Positions 39,129 through 47,746 of a stretch of 64,000 nt of DNA are shown piece by piece (the first letter of the stretch is position 1; the number at the start of each line of letters is the position of its first letter). The position numbers were made by a program, and so were the translations under genes. The notes under the pieces are model-generated. The model saw only the letters and a list, made by a program, of their open reading frames with translations. It did not search any database and was not told the DNA's origin. This stretch comes from Ruminococcus sp. 210702-SL.1.03. GTDB lineage: Bacteria; Bacillota; Clostridia; Oscillospirales; Ruminococcaceae. The stretch spans positions 62,001-126,000 of the forward strand of contig NZ_JAJCLZ010000006.1 in assembly GCF_020559915.1 (NCBI RefSeq), written 5' to 3'.

Positions 39129-39153
39129 TTTGCAAAAATTGCGCCGCAGCTAT

Positions 39154-39182
39154 TGATTTTTTGTGAAAATTAGTGTATAATG
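39154..39182 (+). promoter_or_regulatory. Promoter of glyQS
   Basis: TTGATT (39154-39159), 17 bp, TATAAT (39177-39182). The leader before the start codon is only about 30 bases, so no T-box is present. Confidence 0.75.
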
Positions 39183-39221
39183 ATATAGTACATGATTTCA
39201 AATTGAAAGGATGGTCAAAAA

Positions 39222-40604
39222 ATGCTTAATAGCGAAAAGAAAATGGACAAAATTGTCGCGCTTTGTAAAAATCGCGGTTTTGTTTACCCGGGAAGCGAAA
39301 TTTACGGCGGACTTGCCAATACATGGGATTACGGTCCTTACGGCGTTGAGCTGAAAAACAACATCAAGAAAGCTTGGTGGAAAAAGTTTGTTCAGGAAAC
39401 TCCTTACAACGTAGGACTTGACTCGGCTATACTGATGAACCCCGAAACTTGGGTGGCTTCGGGACACCTCGGCGGATTTTCTGACCCGCTGATGGACTGC
39501 AAGGCTTGCAAGACCCGTCACCGCGCCGATAACCTCATCGAGGATTTCGACGGCACAAACCCCGCAGGCTGGACTAACGAGCAGATGATGGACTACATAC
39601 GCGAAAAGGGAATCACCTGCCCCGAGTGCGGCAAGAGCGATTTTACCGATATTCGCCAGTTCAACCTGATGTTTAAAACTTTCCAGGGCGTTACCGAGGA
39701 CTCTAAGGCTGAGCTTTATCTGCGTCCCGAAACCGCGCAGGGTATATTTGTAAACTTTGCCAGCATTCAGAGAACATCGCGGAAGAAAGTACCTTTCGGC
39801 GTTGGTCAGATAGGCAAATCTTTCAGAAACGAGATCACCCCCGGCAACTTCATTTTCCGCGTTCGTGAGTTTGAGCAGATGGAGCTTGAATTCTTCTGCA
39901 AGCCCGGTACCGACCTCGAGTGGTTCCAGTACTGGAGAAGCTACTGCAAAAACTTCCTGCTCAGCCTAGGCATCAAGGAAGAGAACCTGCGCCTGCGCGA
40001 CCATGATGCCGAGGAGCTTTGCTTCTATTCCAAGGCGACGACTGACTTCGAGTACCTCTTCCCCTTCGGCTGGGGCGAGCTTTGGGGCATAGCGGACAGA
40101 ACCGACTACGACCTTACTCAGCACCAGAACCACAGCGGCAAGAGCCTTGAATATTTCGACCCCGATGACAACACCAAGTACATTCCTTACGTTATCGAGC
40201 CTTCGCTCGGCGTAGAAAGACTTTTCCTCTCCATCGTTACCGAAGCTTACGATGAAGAGCTTATCGACGCGGAGAAGAACGACGTTCGCACCGTAATGCA
40301 CATTCACCCCGCGCTCGCGCCTGTAAAGGCTTGCATTCTGCCGCTGGTGAAGAAGCTGAAAGAGCCTGCTGGCGAGCTTTACGCGCAGCTTGCTAAGAAA
40401 TTCGTGGTAGAATATGACGAAGCAGGAGCGATCGGTAAGCGTTACCGCCGTCAGGACGAGATCGGTACTCCGTTCTGCATCACCTATGATTTCGACACTC
40501 TGGAGGACGGCTGCGTTACCGTTCGCGACAGAGATACCATGCAGCAGGAAAGAGTTGCCATCGCTGATCTTGAGAAGTACCTCGAAGAAAAGCTGGCATT
40601 CTGA
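39222..40604 (+). CDS. glyQS: Glycyl-tRNA synthetase, alpha2 (eukaryote/archaeal-like) type
   Basis: A 460-residue class II aminoacyl-tRNA synthetase that charges tRNA-Gly. The single-chain type is recognised by [29 protein letters not shown] (spread over about 18-46), motif 2 [25 protein letters not shown] (around residues 205-230), and motif 3 PSLGVERLF (about 327-335), followed by the anticodon-binding domain (about 360-458). A zinc-like CPECGKSDF lies at about 125-133. Standard length. SD AAAGGATG. Monocistronic. Confidence 0.97.
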   Translation: MLNSEKKMDKIVALCKNRGFVYPGSEIYGGLANTWDYGPYGVELKNNIKKAWWKKFVQETPYNVGLDSAILMNPETWVASGHLGGFSDPLMDCKACKTRHRADNLIEDFDGTNPAGWTNEQMMDYIREKGITCPECGKSDFTDIRQFNLMFKTFQGVTEDSKAELYLRPETAQGIFVNFASIQRTSRKKVPFGVGQIGKSFRNEITPGNFIFRVREFEQMELEFFCKPGTDLEWFQYWRSYCKNFLLSLGIKEENLRLRDHDAEELCFYSKATTDFEYLFPFGWGELWGIADRTDYDLTQHQNHSGKSLEYFDPDDNTKYIPYVIEPSLGVERLFLSIVTEAYDEELIDAEKNDVRTVMHIHPALAPVKACILPLVKKLKEPAGELYAQLAKKFVVEYDEAGAIGKRYRRQDEIGTPFCITYDFDTLEDGCVTVRDRDTMQQERVAIADLEKYLEEKLAF

Positions 40605-40628
40605 TAAATTTGCTAAATATCAATTATT

Positions 40629-40662
40629 CCCGAGAGGTCAAGCACCTTTCGGGGATTTTTTT
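40629..40662 (+). terminator. Terminator of glyQS
   Basis: CCCGAgAGGT/ACCTtTCGGG stem (40629-40638 with 40644-40653), followed by a seven-T run (40656-40662). Confidence 0.85.
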
Positions 40663-40663
40663 G

Positions 40664-40692
40664 CAAAAAAAGAGCAGCCGTAAAAGCTGCTC
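40664..40692 (-). terminator. Terminator of the 235-residue sugar transferase gene
   Basis: GAGCAGC/GCTGCTC stem (40672-40678 with 40686-40692), with a seven-U tail on the minus strand. It meets the glyQS terminator back to back. Confidence 0.88.
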
Positions 40693-40700
40693 AGTATTTT

Positions 40701-41408
40701 TTATGAATTTGAACTTTTCAGCACGATGCCGACTGTTTTGAGGATTATCGCCGCGTCAGTTATCAGCGAGCGGTCCATTATGTACTTCCTGTCGTAGTAG
40801 TCCGACATTTCAGCCGAAAGCGCGTTTTTGCCGTTGATCTGCCAGTAGCAGGAAAGTCCCGGCTTCACAAGCAGACGGTCGCTCGTCATGCGCTCCTGCT
40901 CGTCGGGCACGAAAGGCCGCGGGCCGATTATCGACATATCGCCCTTGAGGATATTCACAAGCTGCGGCAACTCGTCTATCGAACTCTTGCGTATGAAATT
41001 GCCGACTTTTCCAAGTATGCGGGGGTCGTTGCGTATTTTGAAAACCGCGCCGTTGCATTCGTTGCTCTCGATAAGCTCTGCCTTGTGCGCCTCAGCGTCT
41101 TTATACATTGACCTAAGCTTGTATATTTTGAAAAACTTGCCGTTTTTGCCGACTCTGTCCTGCTCGAAAAACGGGTTTCCGGGGTCTTTTATAAATATCG
41201 CCGCGATGCAGACGAGCAGTACGGGCGAAAGCACGATAAGCGCGAAAGCCGAAAGCAGAATGTCGAAAATGCGCTTGAAAAAGCTGTACACGGGTTTTTC
41301 ACGGTATTTGAAATCAAGGTGCGGGGGAAGCTCTATCTGCTTGGCTCGCGTTTCGGTCACAAGCATTTCGCCCTCACTTTCAAACGTTAATGCTGCTGTA
41401 TCATTCAC
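40701..41408 (-). CDS. Undecaprenyl-phosphate phosphoglycosyl transferase (short monotopic type)
   Basis: A 235-residue enzyme of the bacterial sugar transferase family (PglC/EpsL/WcaJ catalytic domain), which starts polysaccharide repeat units by transferring sugar-1-phosphate to undecaprenyl phosphate. A cytosolic N-terminal extension (1-40) precedes one re-entrant membrane helix (about 50-73, with the SPVLL kink). The catalytic core is intact: FEQDRVGKNGKFFKIYKLRSM (about 80-101), KSSIDELPQLVNILKGDMSIIGPRP (around 139-165) and the C-terminal YWQINGKN. The DE pair in the conserved IDELPQ segment is the catalytic diad. Own promoter and terminator; no gene partner. Confidence 0.92.
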   Translation of the reverse strand: MNDTAALTFESEGEMLVTETRAKQIELPPHLDFKYREKPVYSFFKRIFDILLSAFALIVLSPVLLVCIAAIFIKDPGNPFFEQDRVGKNGKFFKIYKLRSMYKDAEAHKAELIESNECNGAVFKIRNDPRILGKVGNFIRKSSIDELPQLVNILKGDMSIIGPRPFVPDEQERMTSDRLLVKPGLSCYWQINGKNALSAEMSDYYDRKYIMDRSLITDAAIILKTVGIVLKSSNS

Positions 41409-41483
41409 ATTTTCCAGCCCCTTTCCTAAAATCTGGGCGTATACGTCTATTTCATTTCACCTATTTTACACTTTTATATTACC

Positions 41484-41512
41484 ATTATAACACAAATTTC
41501 GCAGTCTGTCAA
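41484..41512 (-). promoter_or_regulatory. Promoter of the short sugar transferase gene
   Basis: Minus-strand TTGACA (41507-41512), 17 bp, TATAAT (41484-41489): exact consensus, leader about 70 nt. Confidence 0.85.
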
Positions 41513-41559
41513 CGCAGTTTCATTACATTGTGGAATTTTTATTAAGAGAACCTAAATAC

Positions 41560-41604
41560 AAAGAAAATTGGCTTTGTATATTAAGCATAATATACAAAAC
41601 CAAT
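41560..41604 (-). terminator. Terminator of the thiamine-thiazole operon
   Basis: A 16-bp AT-rich stem (41567-41582 with 41589-41604, one mismatch), followed on the minus strand by UUUUCUUU. Confidence 0.8.
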
Positions 41605-41616
41605 TGTTAAACCAAT

Positions 41617-42177
41617 TTACATTTGCATTATGGCAGACATTACACAAACGCCGTCAGCGCCTGCATTTAGCGCCATTTCGGCGTTGTCCGCGTTTATCCC
41701 GCCTATGGCGTAAACGGGCACGTTCGCCCTTTCGCACATATCGCGCAGAAAATCCAATCCGCGCGGCGGCAGCCCCTTTTTGCAATTTGTAACGAAAATA
41801 TGCCCCGCCGTGACGTACTTCGCGCCGAGCCGCTCCGCCTGCGCCAACTGCTCCGCGCTATGTACCGAGCTGCCTACTGTTTCAAACTCGGCGCAAAGTT
41901 CCGCTGTCAGCATCGGCAGCGGCATATGCAGGCGGTCTATCCCCAGCTCGCGCGCAGCGTTCGGAAAATTATGTATCGTCAGTTCCATGCCGCACCGCTC
42001 GCATGATCTCAGCACACGCTCCGCCAGCCGCAGATAATCCTCTTCGGCGAGGTCTTTTTCGCGCAGTATCAGCCTGCTGATGCCGTTCTCTGCGATGCGG
42101 TACACCTGTTCTTCCAGCGGGCGGGGGCAGATATGCCGCTGGCTGACGGCGATGACCTTATTCAGGAATGTAAACAT
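41617..42177 (-). CDS. tenI: TenI-like thiazole tautomerase / ThiE-family protein
   Basis: A 186-residue TIM-barrel protein of the ThiE/TenI family. The segment GHIFVTNCKKGLPPRGL (about 123-139) fits TenI better than ThiE, because TenI carries His at this point for thiazole tautomerisation (to the aromatic carboxylate) whereas ThiE has the pyrophosphate site GPxFxTxTK. The N-terminal ThiE pyrimidine/pyrophosphate arginine cluster is not obvious. It overlaps the end of thiH by 20 bases. Together with ThiSFGH this gives the thiazole branch; full ThiE and ThiD are not in the window. Thiamine-phosphate synthase activity remains possible. Confidence 0.8.
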   Translation of the reverse strand: MFTFLNKVIAVSQRHICPRPLEEQVYRIAENGISRLILREKDLAEEDYLRLAERVLRSCERCGMELTIHNFPNAARELGIDRLHMPLPMLTAELCAEFETVGSSVHSAEQLAQAERLGAKYVTAGHIFVTNCKKGLPPRGLDFLRDMCERANVPVYAIGGINADNAEMALNAGADGVCVMSAIMQM

Positions 42178-43324
42178 AGTCGTTCAGCACCGGCTGCAAA
42201 CCCTTCGCACGGATAGCAGCGCAAACTTCATCGAGCGAGCGGTCGTCGCTTATCTCAAACTGGTTGTCGCCCTTCGACTCCTCCTCGGTGTGGCTGCCGA
42301 TGCCGGTGCTTACGCCTGCAGAGATCTTTGTCGCGCACATTCCTACCACGTTGTCGCGGAAGCCTGCGCGCTCGCGTGTAGAAATGGTCAGTCCCGCAAA
42401 CGGCATGAAAATTCTGTAAGCGCACATTACCTGCAAAAGCTGCCGCTCGTGAACGTCCTTCGGGTTGATCTTGTCGTTGTTGATGATGGGGCGCAGGCGC
42501 GGGCATGAAAACGAGATCTCGGCGTGCGGGTACTTGCGCTGAAGCAGGTAGGCGTGCGTGCCGACAGCGTATGCGTCCTTGCGGAAATCGTCCAGACCCA
42601 GCAGCGCCGCGAACGCTACTCCGCGCATTCCGCCGCGTATCGCGCGTTCCTGAGCGTTCAGGCGGTAGGGGAATATGCGCTTGTGGCCCGCGAGGTGCAG
42701 CGTTTCGTACTTATCGCTGTTATAAGTTTCCTGAAATACCGTTACATAGTCAGCGCCGCACTTGTGCAGATAGGCGTACTCGTCAGTATTCATCGGGTAG
42801 ACCTCTATGCCGACATTCTTGAAATACTCGTGCGCTATCTCGCACGCTTTACCGATGTACTCAACGTCGCTCATCTTGCGGCTTTCGCCAGTCAGAATAA
42901 GTATCTCCTCCATGCCGGTCTTTGCAATTGCTTCCATTTCGCGGCGTATGCCGTCGTAGTCGAGCTTGGCGCGGCGTATCTTGTTGTGGCAGTTGAAACC
43001 GCAGTAAATGCAGTAGTTTTCGCAGTAGTTCGCGATGTAGAGCGGTGTGAAAAGGCAAACGCTGCTGCCGAAATGCTTGCCCGTTTCAATAGTCGCGCGG
43101 CGCGCCATCTGCTCTAGGAATGGCTCGGCGGCGGGGGAGAGCAGCGCTCCGAAATCCTCGGTGCTGAGGTACTCTGCCTCCAGCGCGCGCTTTACGTCGT
43201 CCGCCGTGTATTTGTTGTAATCGTAAGCCTTCATGCGGCTGACTACCTGCTCGCCGATGTCTGAATCTTCCAATATCTCCATATCGGGCAGGTATTTCAT
43301 GTGGTCAATTCTCTGCTGTTCCAT
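42158..43324 (-). CDS. thiH: 2-iminoacetate synthase (tyrosine lyase) ThiH
   Basis: A 388-residue radical-SAM enzyme that cleaves tyrosine to dehydroglycine and p-cresol, providing the glycine-derived part of the thiazole. The [4Fe-4S] motif is CENYCIYCGF (CxxxCxxC, about residues 99-108), followed by ILTGESR, and the C-terminal BATS domain is complete with SFSCPRLRPI and TISTRERAGFRDN. It is the oxygen-sensitive alternative to ThiO and fits an obligate anaerobe. The start has AAGGGGGC in place. Between thiG and tenI in the thi operon. Confidence 0.96.
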   Translation of the reverse strand: MEQQRIDHMKYLPDMEILEDSDIGEQVVSRMKAYDYNKYTADDVKRALEAEYLSTEDFGALLSPAAEPFLEQMARRATIETGKHFGSSVCLFTPLYIANYCENYCIYCGFNCHNKIRRAKLDYDGIRREMEAIAKTGMEEILILTGESRKMSDVEYIGKACEIAHEYFKNVGIEVYPMNTDEYAYLHKCGADYVTVFQETYNSDKYETLHLAGHKRIFPYRLNAQERAIRGGMRGVAFAALLGLDDFRKDAYAVGTHAYLLQRKYPHAEISFSCPRLRPIINNDKINPKDVHERQLLQVMCAYRIFMPFAGLTISTRERAGFRDNVVGMCATKISAGVSTGIGSHTEEESKGDNQFEISDDRSLDEVCAAIRAKGLQPVLNDYVYIPE

Positions 43325-43338
43325 TTCACTCGCCCCCT

Positions 43339-44100
43339 TTAGTCCTGAATGAATCCTGTCAGCGGCGAGGAAGCCGAAGCGCGGTCGAGAACTCTGCCCG
43401 TGCCCGCGAGGTAAGCCGTTCTGCCCGCGATGATAGCGTGCTTGAAAGCCTTCGCCATGTCAACGATGTTGCCCGCCGTTGCGATAGCCGTGTTCGCCAT
43501 TACCGCCGCTGCGCCCATCTCCATAGCTTCGCACGCCTGCGAGGGCTTGCCTATTCCCGCGTCAACGATTATCGGCAGGTCTATCTCCTCGATGAGTATG
43601 CGTATGAACTGCTTTGTCGCAAGACCTTGATTTGAGCCGATAGGCGCTGCAAGGGGCATTATGGCAGCCGCGCCCGCATTCACCATGTCGCGCGCCGCGT
43701 AGAGGTCGGGATACATATACGGCAGCGGGATAAAGCCCTCGTTAGCCAGCATTTCGCAGGCTTTCGCGGTCTCGTAGTTGTCGGGCAGCAGATATTTTGA
43801 GTCGTGGATAACTTCTATCTTTATAAACTCGCCGCAGCCCGCCGCTCTCGCCAAGCGCGCTATCTTTACCGCTTCCTCGGCGTTGCGCGCGCCCGAAGTA
43901 TTCGGCAGCAGCGTAATGCCCTGCGGGATGTGGTCGAGAATATTGCCGTTAAAGCTGTTTACGCGGCGCAGCGCCAGCGTGATTATCTCAGCACCCGCGT
44001 GCTCGACTGCCGCGTTTATGAGGTCGAGGTCGAATTTTCCCGAGCCTAAAATGAAGCGGGAGCTGAACTCTCTGCCTGCCAGTACAAATTTATCTTCCAT
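43339..44100 (-). CDS. thiG: Thiazole synthase ThiG
   Basis: A 253-residue TIM-barrel enzyme that makes the thiazole phosphate ring from DXP, dehydroglycine and ThiS-thiocarboxylate. The Schiff-base lysine lies in [10 protein letters not shown] (about 101-110), with FILGSGKFD near the start (about 16-24), NTSGARNA (about 68-75), [26 protein letters not shown] (around 185-210) and the phosphate-binding GRTAYLAG. The start at 44100 is preferred over the frame-extending GTG at 44112, which lies in the ribosome site GAAAGGTG. Between thiF and thiH. Confidence 0.96.
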   Translation of the reverse strand: MEDKFVLAGREFSSRFILGSGKFDLDLINAAVEHAGAEIITLALRRVNSFNGNILDHIPQGITLLPNTSGARNAEEAVKIARLARAAGCGEFIKIEVIHDSKYLLPDNYETAKACEMLANEGFIPLPYMYPDLYAARDMVNAGAAAIMPLAAPIGSNQGLATKQFIRILIEEIDLPIIVDAGIGKPSQACEAMEMGAAAVMANTAIATAGNIVDMAKAFKHAIIAGRTAYLAGTGRVLDRASASSPLTGFIQD

Positions 44101-44104
44101 GATA

Positions 44105-44743
44105 TTACACACCTTTCAAAATTATCTCGATTATCTTGCTTGCCTGATGCCCCGCGCATATCGTCACGCGCGCCGCCGTCAGCCCGTCGCCGTCCGCAAC
44201 GTCGGTAACGCCGTCGCCGCAGATGAAAAAGCGGTCGGTTATCCTGCGGGTGGTTATCTCGTTCGCTCTGCCGCGCCCCGCCATGCCGCTGCCGCAGACC
44301 AAATATTTCTGCGGGTACTTCTCCAGTACCGCGTTTACCAGCATAGCTTTCTGCTCGGCGACATCGAAAGCTTCGCAAATTATGTCGCAATCGCCGAAAA
44401 GCTCGCCGATGTTGTCCGCCGTCACCCTAATATCGTGCGCCTCAAAGTCGCAGAAAGGGTTTATCTCGGCGATTATCTGCGCCATAGCCTCCGCTTTTTT
44501 CATGCCGATGTGCCGCAGCGTGTACATCTGGCGGTTTATGTTTGAAAGCTCTACTGCGTCGAAGTCGGCGGCTGCTATCCTGCCTACGCCCGCGCGCGCC
44601 AGCGCCGCCGCTATGTTTGAGCCAAGCCCGCCCAGCCCCGCGATGCCTACCCGCGCCCGCTTCATAATGTCGTAAACAGGCACGCTGCTGCGCGAGTCGA
44701 GTGCTTCGGCAAATTCGCGCTCGCTGAGATCAAGCTGCGCCAT
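44105..44743 (-). CDS. thiF: Sulfur carrier protein ThiS adenylyltransferase ThiF
   Basis: A 212-residue E1-like enzyme that adenylates the C-terminal glycine of ThiS so sulfur can be loaded. The ATP loop is [20 protein letters not shown] (around 33-52), followed by [16 protein letters not shown] (around 59-74). It is the short ThiF of anaerobes, without a rhodanese domain and without the Zn-binding CxxC pairs of MoeB-type proteins. ATG overlaps the stop of thiS (TGATG). Confidence 0.94.
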   Translation of the reverse strand: MAQLDLSEREFAEALDSRSSVPVYDIMKRARVGIAGLGGLGSNIAAALARAGVGRIAAADFDAVELSNINRQMYTLRHIGMKKAEAMAQIIAEINPFCDFEAHDIRVTADNIGELFGDCDIICEAFDVAEQKAMLVNAVLEKYPQKYLVCGSGMAGRGRANEITTRRITDRFFICGDGVTDVADGDGLTAARVTICAGHQASKIIEIILKGV

Positions 44744-44937
44744 CAGCCGCCCCCCACGAAGCCGACTATCTCTACCGTGTCGCCGTCAGTCAGCACGCGC
44801 TCGGCGTACTCGCTTTTCGGCAGTATCTCGCCGTTTACCATTACCGCCACGCGCTCTGGCAGCAGCCCCTCGCTTTTCAGATGCTCGGTAAGCGGCAGAT
44901 TATCCGTATCAAAACTCTCGCCGTTTATAACTATCAT
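44743..44937 (-). CDS. thiS: Sulfur carrier protein ThiS
   Basis: A 64-residue ubiquitin-fold protein that carries sulfur as a C-terminal thiocarboxylate. The start at 44937 follows AGAGGTG and gives the usual MIVINGE N-terminus; the longer frame has no ribosome site. The C-terminus ends VGFVGGG, with the essential Gly-Gly that ThiF activates (one extra glycine compared with many family members). First gene of the operon, preceded by a leader with an unusual terminator-like hairpin. Confidence 0.94.
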   Translation of the reverse strand: MIVINGESFDTDNLPLTEHLKSEGLLPERVAVMVNGEILPKSEYAERVLTDGDTVEIVGFVGGG

Positions 44938-44949
44938 GAGATTCACCTC

Positions 44950-44968
44950 TGTGTAAATATTTACCACA
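44950..44968 (-). promoter_or_regulatory. Small hairpin adjoining the thiS ribosome site
   Basis: TGTG-GTAAATATTTAC-ACA folds on itself (GTAAATATTTAC is a perfect palindrome) directly before the AGAGGTG ribosome site of thiS. In the mRNA it could reduce or pace ribosome access. Confidence 0.45.
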
Positions 44969-44970
44969 AA

Positions 44971-45026
44971 CAAAAAAGACCGTGCCGGGAGTCTGTACCG
45001 ATGGTGGTACACCCCTGAGCACGGTC
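44971..45026 (-). promoter_or_regulatory. Leader hairpin with U tract upstream of thiS (attenuator/candidate riboswitch)
   Basis: In the thi mRNA leader GACCGTGC (45026 to 45019) pairs with GCACGGTC (44985 to 44978); the 33 nt between hold an inner GTACC/GGTAC stem with an ACCATC loop and a possible GGG/CCC stem with asymmetric internal loops, and the whole hairpin is followed by six U. This has the form of a terminator carrying a small binding pocket. The TPP riboswitch consensus (CUGAGA and ACCYGAUCUGGAUAAUGCCAGCG) is absent. A 'thiS motif' RNA has been described from comparative genomics; I cannot test whether this is an example. Confidence 0.55.
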
Positions 45027-45042
45027 TATCGTGATTATTTTT

Positions 45043-45071
45043 ATTATACCATATCCCGCGGCGCTTGTCAA
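45043..45071 (-). promoter_or_regulatory. Promoter of the thiSFGH-tenI operon
   Basis: Minus-strand TTGACA (45066-45071), 17 bp, TATAAT (45043-45048), both exact consensus. Start near 45036, leader about 100 nt. Confidence 0.88.
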
Positions 45072-45100
45072 TTGCTAAAATATGAACACTCGCTGCGGTA

Positions 45101-45130
45101 CAAAAAAAAGCGGCTCATAGCGAACCGCTT
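45101..45130 (-). terminator. Terminator of the cellobiose phosphorylase gene
   Basis: AAGCGG/CCGCTT stem with a UCGCUAUGA-type loop (about 45108-45130), followed on the minus strand by eight U. It lies right before the thi promoter. Confidence 0.85.
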
Positions 45131-45148
45131 TTTGTTATATCGAATTTA

Positions 45149-47557
45149 TCAGCCGAGAACTACTACTACTTCGTTCTGCTCCTTCATCTTGTCAGCGCTG
45201 ATGAAGTTGCCCTCGAGCTTTTCGCCGTTGATGGTGATGCTCTTTACACCGCTCTCAACGTGGTCGGGGTTCTGAATGTCGATGGAAAGGTGCTTGCCGC
45301 GGAAGTTCTTTTCGATCTGGAAGCCGTCCCACTCGTGAGGAATGGAGGGGCTGATGACAAGTCCGTCAGCGTTCGGGCGCATACCGCAGATACCCTCTAC
45401 GCAGCCTACCATTACGGTAGAGCCTGTACCTGTCAGCCAGTGAACGTGCGAACGTCCTGCGAAAGGCGAGCGGGTAGACTCGGTAAACTGACCGTGAACG
45501 TACGGCTCGAGCACGCGTATCTCAGCCTTGTCATTCAGGGTAGCGGGCGAGGATTCGAGGAAGTACTCGAAAGCTCTGTCGCCGTGACCCAGCAGAGATT
45601 CTGCCAGTATAGCCCAGCCCTGAGTCTGCGAGAAGATACCGCCGTTTTCCTTAGTGTCGGGGTTGAAGATGTGCATGAGCGCACCGTCGAAATAGTGGTC
45701 AACGTAAGGAGGCTCGAGAAGCTTTACGCCGTAAGGAGTGTTAAGTATTCTGTGTACGCTCTCCATTGCGGTGTCAGCCTGCTCTTTGCTTGCAAAGCCC
45801 GAGATCACCGACCAAGACTGCGGGTTGAGCCACATATTAGCCTCGGGGTCTTTCTTAGCGCCTACTACAACGCCGTCCTCGCGGATACCGCGGATAAATC
45901 TGTCCTCGTCCCAGCAAGCAGTAAGGCTCTCGCCCAGCTCAGCCTGTACCTTTTCTATGTATGCAACATATTCGCTGTCGTTTCTCTCAGCAGCCATGTC
46001 CTTGATAACGCTCATAGCGTAGTAGAGCTGGAATGCTACGAAGGTGGATTCACCCTTCTTGCCCATTCTCAGGCAGTCATTCCAGTCTGCGTGCAGACCT
46101 GCGGGCATCTTGTGGTCGCCAAGACGCTCCATAGAGAAGCGGATAGCGTTCTTCAGATGGTCGTAAACAGTGTCCTCGCCGCCGTTTGCGTATACGATAA
46201 CTTCGTCGAGGAACGCCTTGTTGCCGGTCTCACCGATGTACTTAACGATGGTCGGGAAGAGCCAAAGCGCGTCGTCAGCTCTGTAAGAGGGGTGACCCGT
46301 TTCCTTAGCGTATACCGAGTTTTCGTCGTTCTCATCGGGGCAGGTCTCGTGGCCCGCGTTGTGGTCGAACTTAACGAGGGGCAGACCGCCGCCGTTGTCA
46401 ACCTGCGCAGAGATCATGAAGCGGATCTTCTCAGCAGCCAGCTCAGGATTGATGTGGATGATACCCTGAATATCCTGAACGGTATCGCGGTAGCCGTAGC
46501 CGTTTCTCAGACCGCAGTAGATGAAGGAAGCAGCTCTCGACCAAATAAAGGTAATGAAGCACTGGTATGCGTTCCATACGCTTACCATGTTGTTGAATTC
46601 TTCAGAAGGTGTGGTTACCTGGAAGTTGTTCAGCTGACCGTGCCAGTAGTCTACCAGCTCCTTGATCTCAGCGTCGCACTTGCCGGGCTCTTCATATGCA
46701 GCGAGTATAGCGTCAGCCTCAGTGGGGTTCTTCTGACCGAGAACATAGATGATCTCAGCGGTCTCGCCGGGGTCGAGCATTATTTCGGACTGAAGTGCGC
46801 CGCAGGCGTTGCCGTTGTAGTTGCACTTATTGTCGCAGAATCCGCGCTCTACCGCAATGGGGTCGCCGTAGGTTCTGTAAGGTCCGATAAAGCTGTCGAG
46901 GTTGCCGTTGTAAGCGGAAACGCGCGCGCCCGCTACGCCGAAGAATCTCTCTCTCCAGTTAGAGCCGTTAGCGTCCTTGCCGCTGTTTTCGTTGATGTGC
47001 TGTACTATCTTGTTGCCCTCGAAAGATGTTCTGGTGATGAAGAGGGTGTACTGTAAGTTTACCTGATCCTGCTCGTAGTTGTTTTCGTTGGTGAACTCGA
47101 TGAAGCCGAAGAGCGAGAGGTTTCTTACTTTGTCAGAAGTATTGGTGACCTTAGTTCTCCAAACCTCGTAGGTCTTGTTAAGGGGAACGTAGTAGGTAAC
47201 TTCCGAGTGGATGTCGGCGTAATCAGCCTCGAGGCGGGTGTAAGCGGTGCCGTGGTGGCATACCGACTTGTATTCGTCGAGGGGCTTGCCAACGGGCTGC
47301 CAGGAAGCAGACCAGTAGTCGTAGGTATCGTTATCACGAATGTAAACATATCTGCCGGGGAGGGAGATATTGGTGTTGAAACGGTATCTCGCGATTCTTC
47401 CGTTAGCGCCGCTCTTTACAAAGCTGTAACCGCCTGCGTTGTTGGAAATAATAGCACCGTATTCGGGAGAGCCGAGGTAATTAGCCCAAGGCGCCGGGGT
47501 ATCCGGGCGGGTAATCACGTACTCTTTGTTTTTCAGGTCAAAATAACCGTACTTCAT
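45149..47557 (-). CDS. Cellobiose phosphorylase (GH94)
   Basis: An 802-residue cytosolic enzyme that phosphorolyses cellobiose to alpha-D-glucose 1-phosphate and glucose, saving one ATP per disaccharide. Length and the N-terminal MKYGYFDLKN...YVITRPDTP are those of true cellobiose phosphorylases, rather than cellodextrin or chitobiose phosphorylase. Seen: DNDTYDYWSASWQP (about 75-88), the (alpha/alpha)6 barrel with GYGYRDTVQDIQG (about 353-365), HAGLHADWNDCLRMGKKGES around the general acid Asp493, and the C-terminal WLTGTGSTVM segment. SD AAAGGAG. It complements the surface GH5 cellulase 36 kb away. Its mRNA begins with a strong hairpin. Confidence 0.95.
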   Translation of the reverse strand: MKYGYFDLKNKEYVITRPDTPAPWANYLGSPEYGAIISNNAGGYSFVKSGANGRIARYRFNTNISLPGRYVYIRDNDTYDYWSASWQPVGKPLDEYKSVCHHGTAYTRLEADYADIHSEVTYYVPLNKTYEVWRTKVTNTSDKVRNLSLFGFIEFTNENNYEQDQVNLQYTLFITRTSFEGNKIVQHINENSGKDANGSNWRERFFGVAGARVSAYNGNLDSFIGPYRTYGDPIAVERGFCDNKCNYNGNACGALQSEIMLDPGETAEIIYVLGQKNPTEADAILAAYEEPGKCDAEIKELVDYWHGQLNNFQVTTPSEEFNNMVSVWNAYQCFITFIWSRAASFIYCGLRNGYGYRDTVQDIQGIIHINPELAAEKIRFMISAQVDNGGGLPLVKFDHNAGHETCPDENDENSVYAKETGHPSYRADDALWLFPTIVKYIGETGNKAFLDEVIVYANGGEDTVYDHLKNAIRFSMERLGDHKMPAGLHADWNDCLRMGKKGESTFVAFQLYYAMSVIKDMAAERNDSEYVAYIEKVQAELGESLTACWDEDRFIRGIREDGVVVGAKKDPEANMWLNPQSWSVISGFASKEQADTAMESVHRILNTPYGVKLLEPPYVDHYFDGALMHIFNPDTKENGGIFSQTQGWAILAESLLGHGDRAFEYFLESSPATLNDKAEIRVLEPYVHGQFTESTRSPFAGRSHVHWLTGTGSTVMVGCVEGICGMRPNADGLVISPSIPHEWDGFQIEKNFRGKHLSIDIQNPDHVESGVKSITINGEKLEGNFISADKMKEQNEVVVVLG

Positions 47558-47661
47558 AGAAATAAATACTCCTTTAAAATAATATTCGCAAGGATATTTT
47601 ATCCGCGTCCGTTACACCGCGGTAAGTTTTGCAGTACGCATAAAAAAGCGCAGTTCTGCCT

Positions 47662-47715
47662 TTAAGGCAATACCGCACAAAGCCGCTAGGCGGTAGTTGT
47701 GCGGTGTTGCCTTAA
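47662..47715 (-). repeat. Large palindrome at the 5' end of the cellobiose phosphorylase mRNA
   Basis: TTAAGGCAATACCGCACAA (47662-47680) and TTGTGCGGTGTTGCCTTAA (47697-47715) form a 19-bp stem with one mismatch, around a second stem AGCCGC/GGCGGT. The expected transcription start (about 47711) is inside the outer arm, so the mRNA would begin as a near-blunt hairpin about 130 nt from the start codon. The sequence type resembles short interspersed palindromes (MITE or REP-like) of gut Firmicutes. The rest of the 434-base gap to 47991 contains only the two divergent promoters. Confidence 0.75.
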
Positions 47716-47717
47716 TA

Positions 47718-47746
47718 ATGATAACATAAAATCACCCGCTTTTCAA
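47718..47746 (-). promoter_or_regulatory. Promoter of the cellobiose phosphorylase gene
   Basis: Minus-strand TTGAAA (47741-47746), 17 bp, TATCAT (47718-47723), immediately upstream of the palindrome. No catabolite-repression site was recognised with confidence. Confidence 0.65.

Noticed and set aside
39183..39221. T-box leader for glyQS
   Set aside because: The space between the transcription start and the ATG is only about 30 bases; no T-box sequence is present.
44938..45071. TPP riboswitch upstream of thiS
   Set aside because: The leader is too short and the conserved CUGAGA and pyrophosphate-helix sequences are missing.
45260..47056. A 598-codon plus-strand frame
   Set aside because: Antisense shadow of the cellobiose phosphorylase gene.
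47662..47715. Intrinsic terminator
   Set aside because: Neither side of the hairpin is followed by a U tract in the direction of a gene end, and it lies at the start of a transcript.
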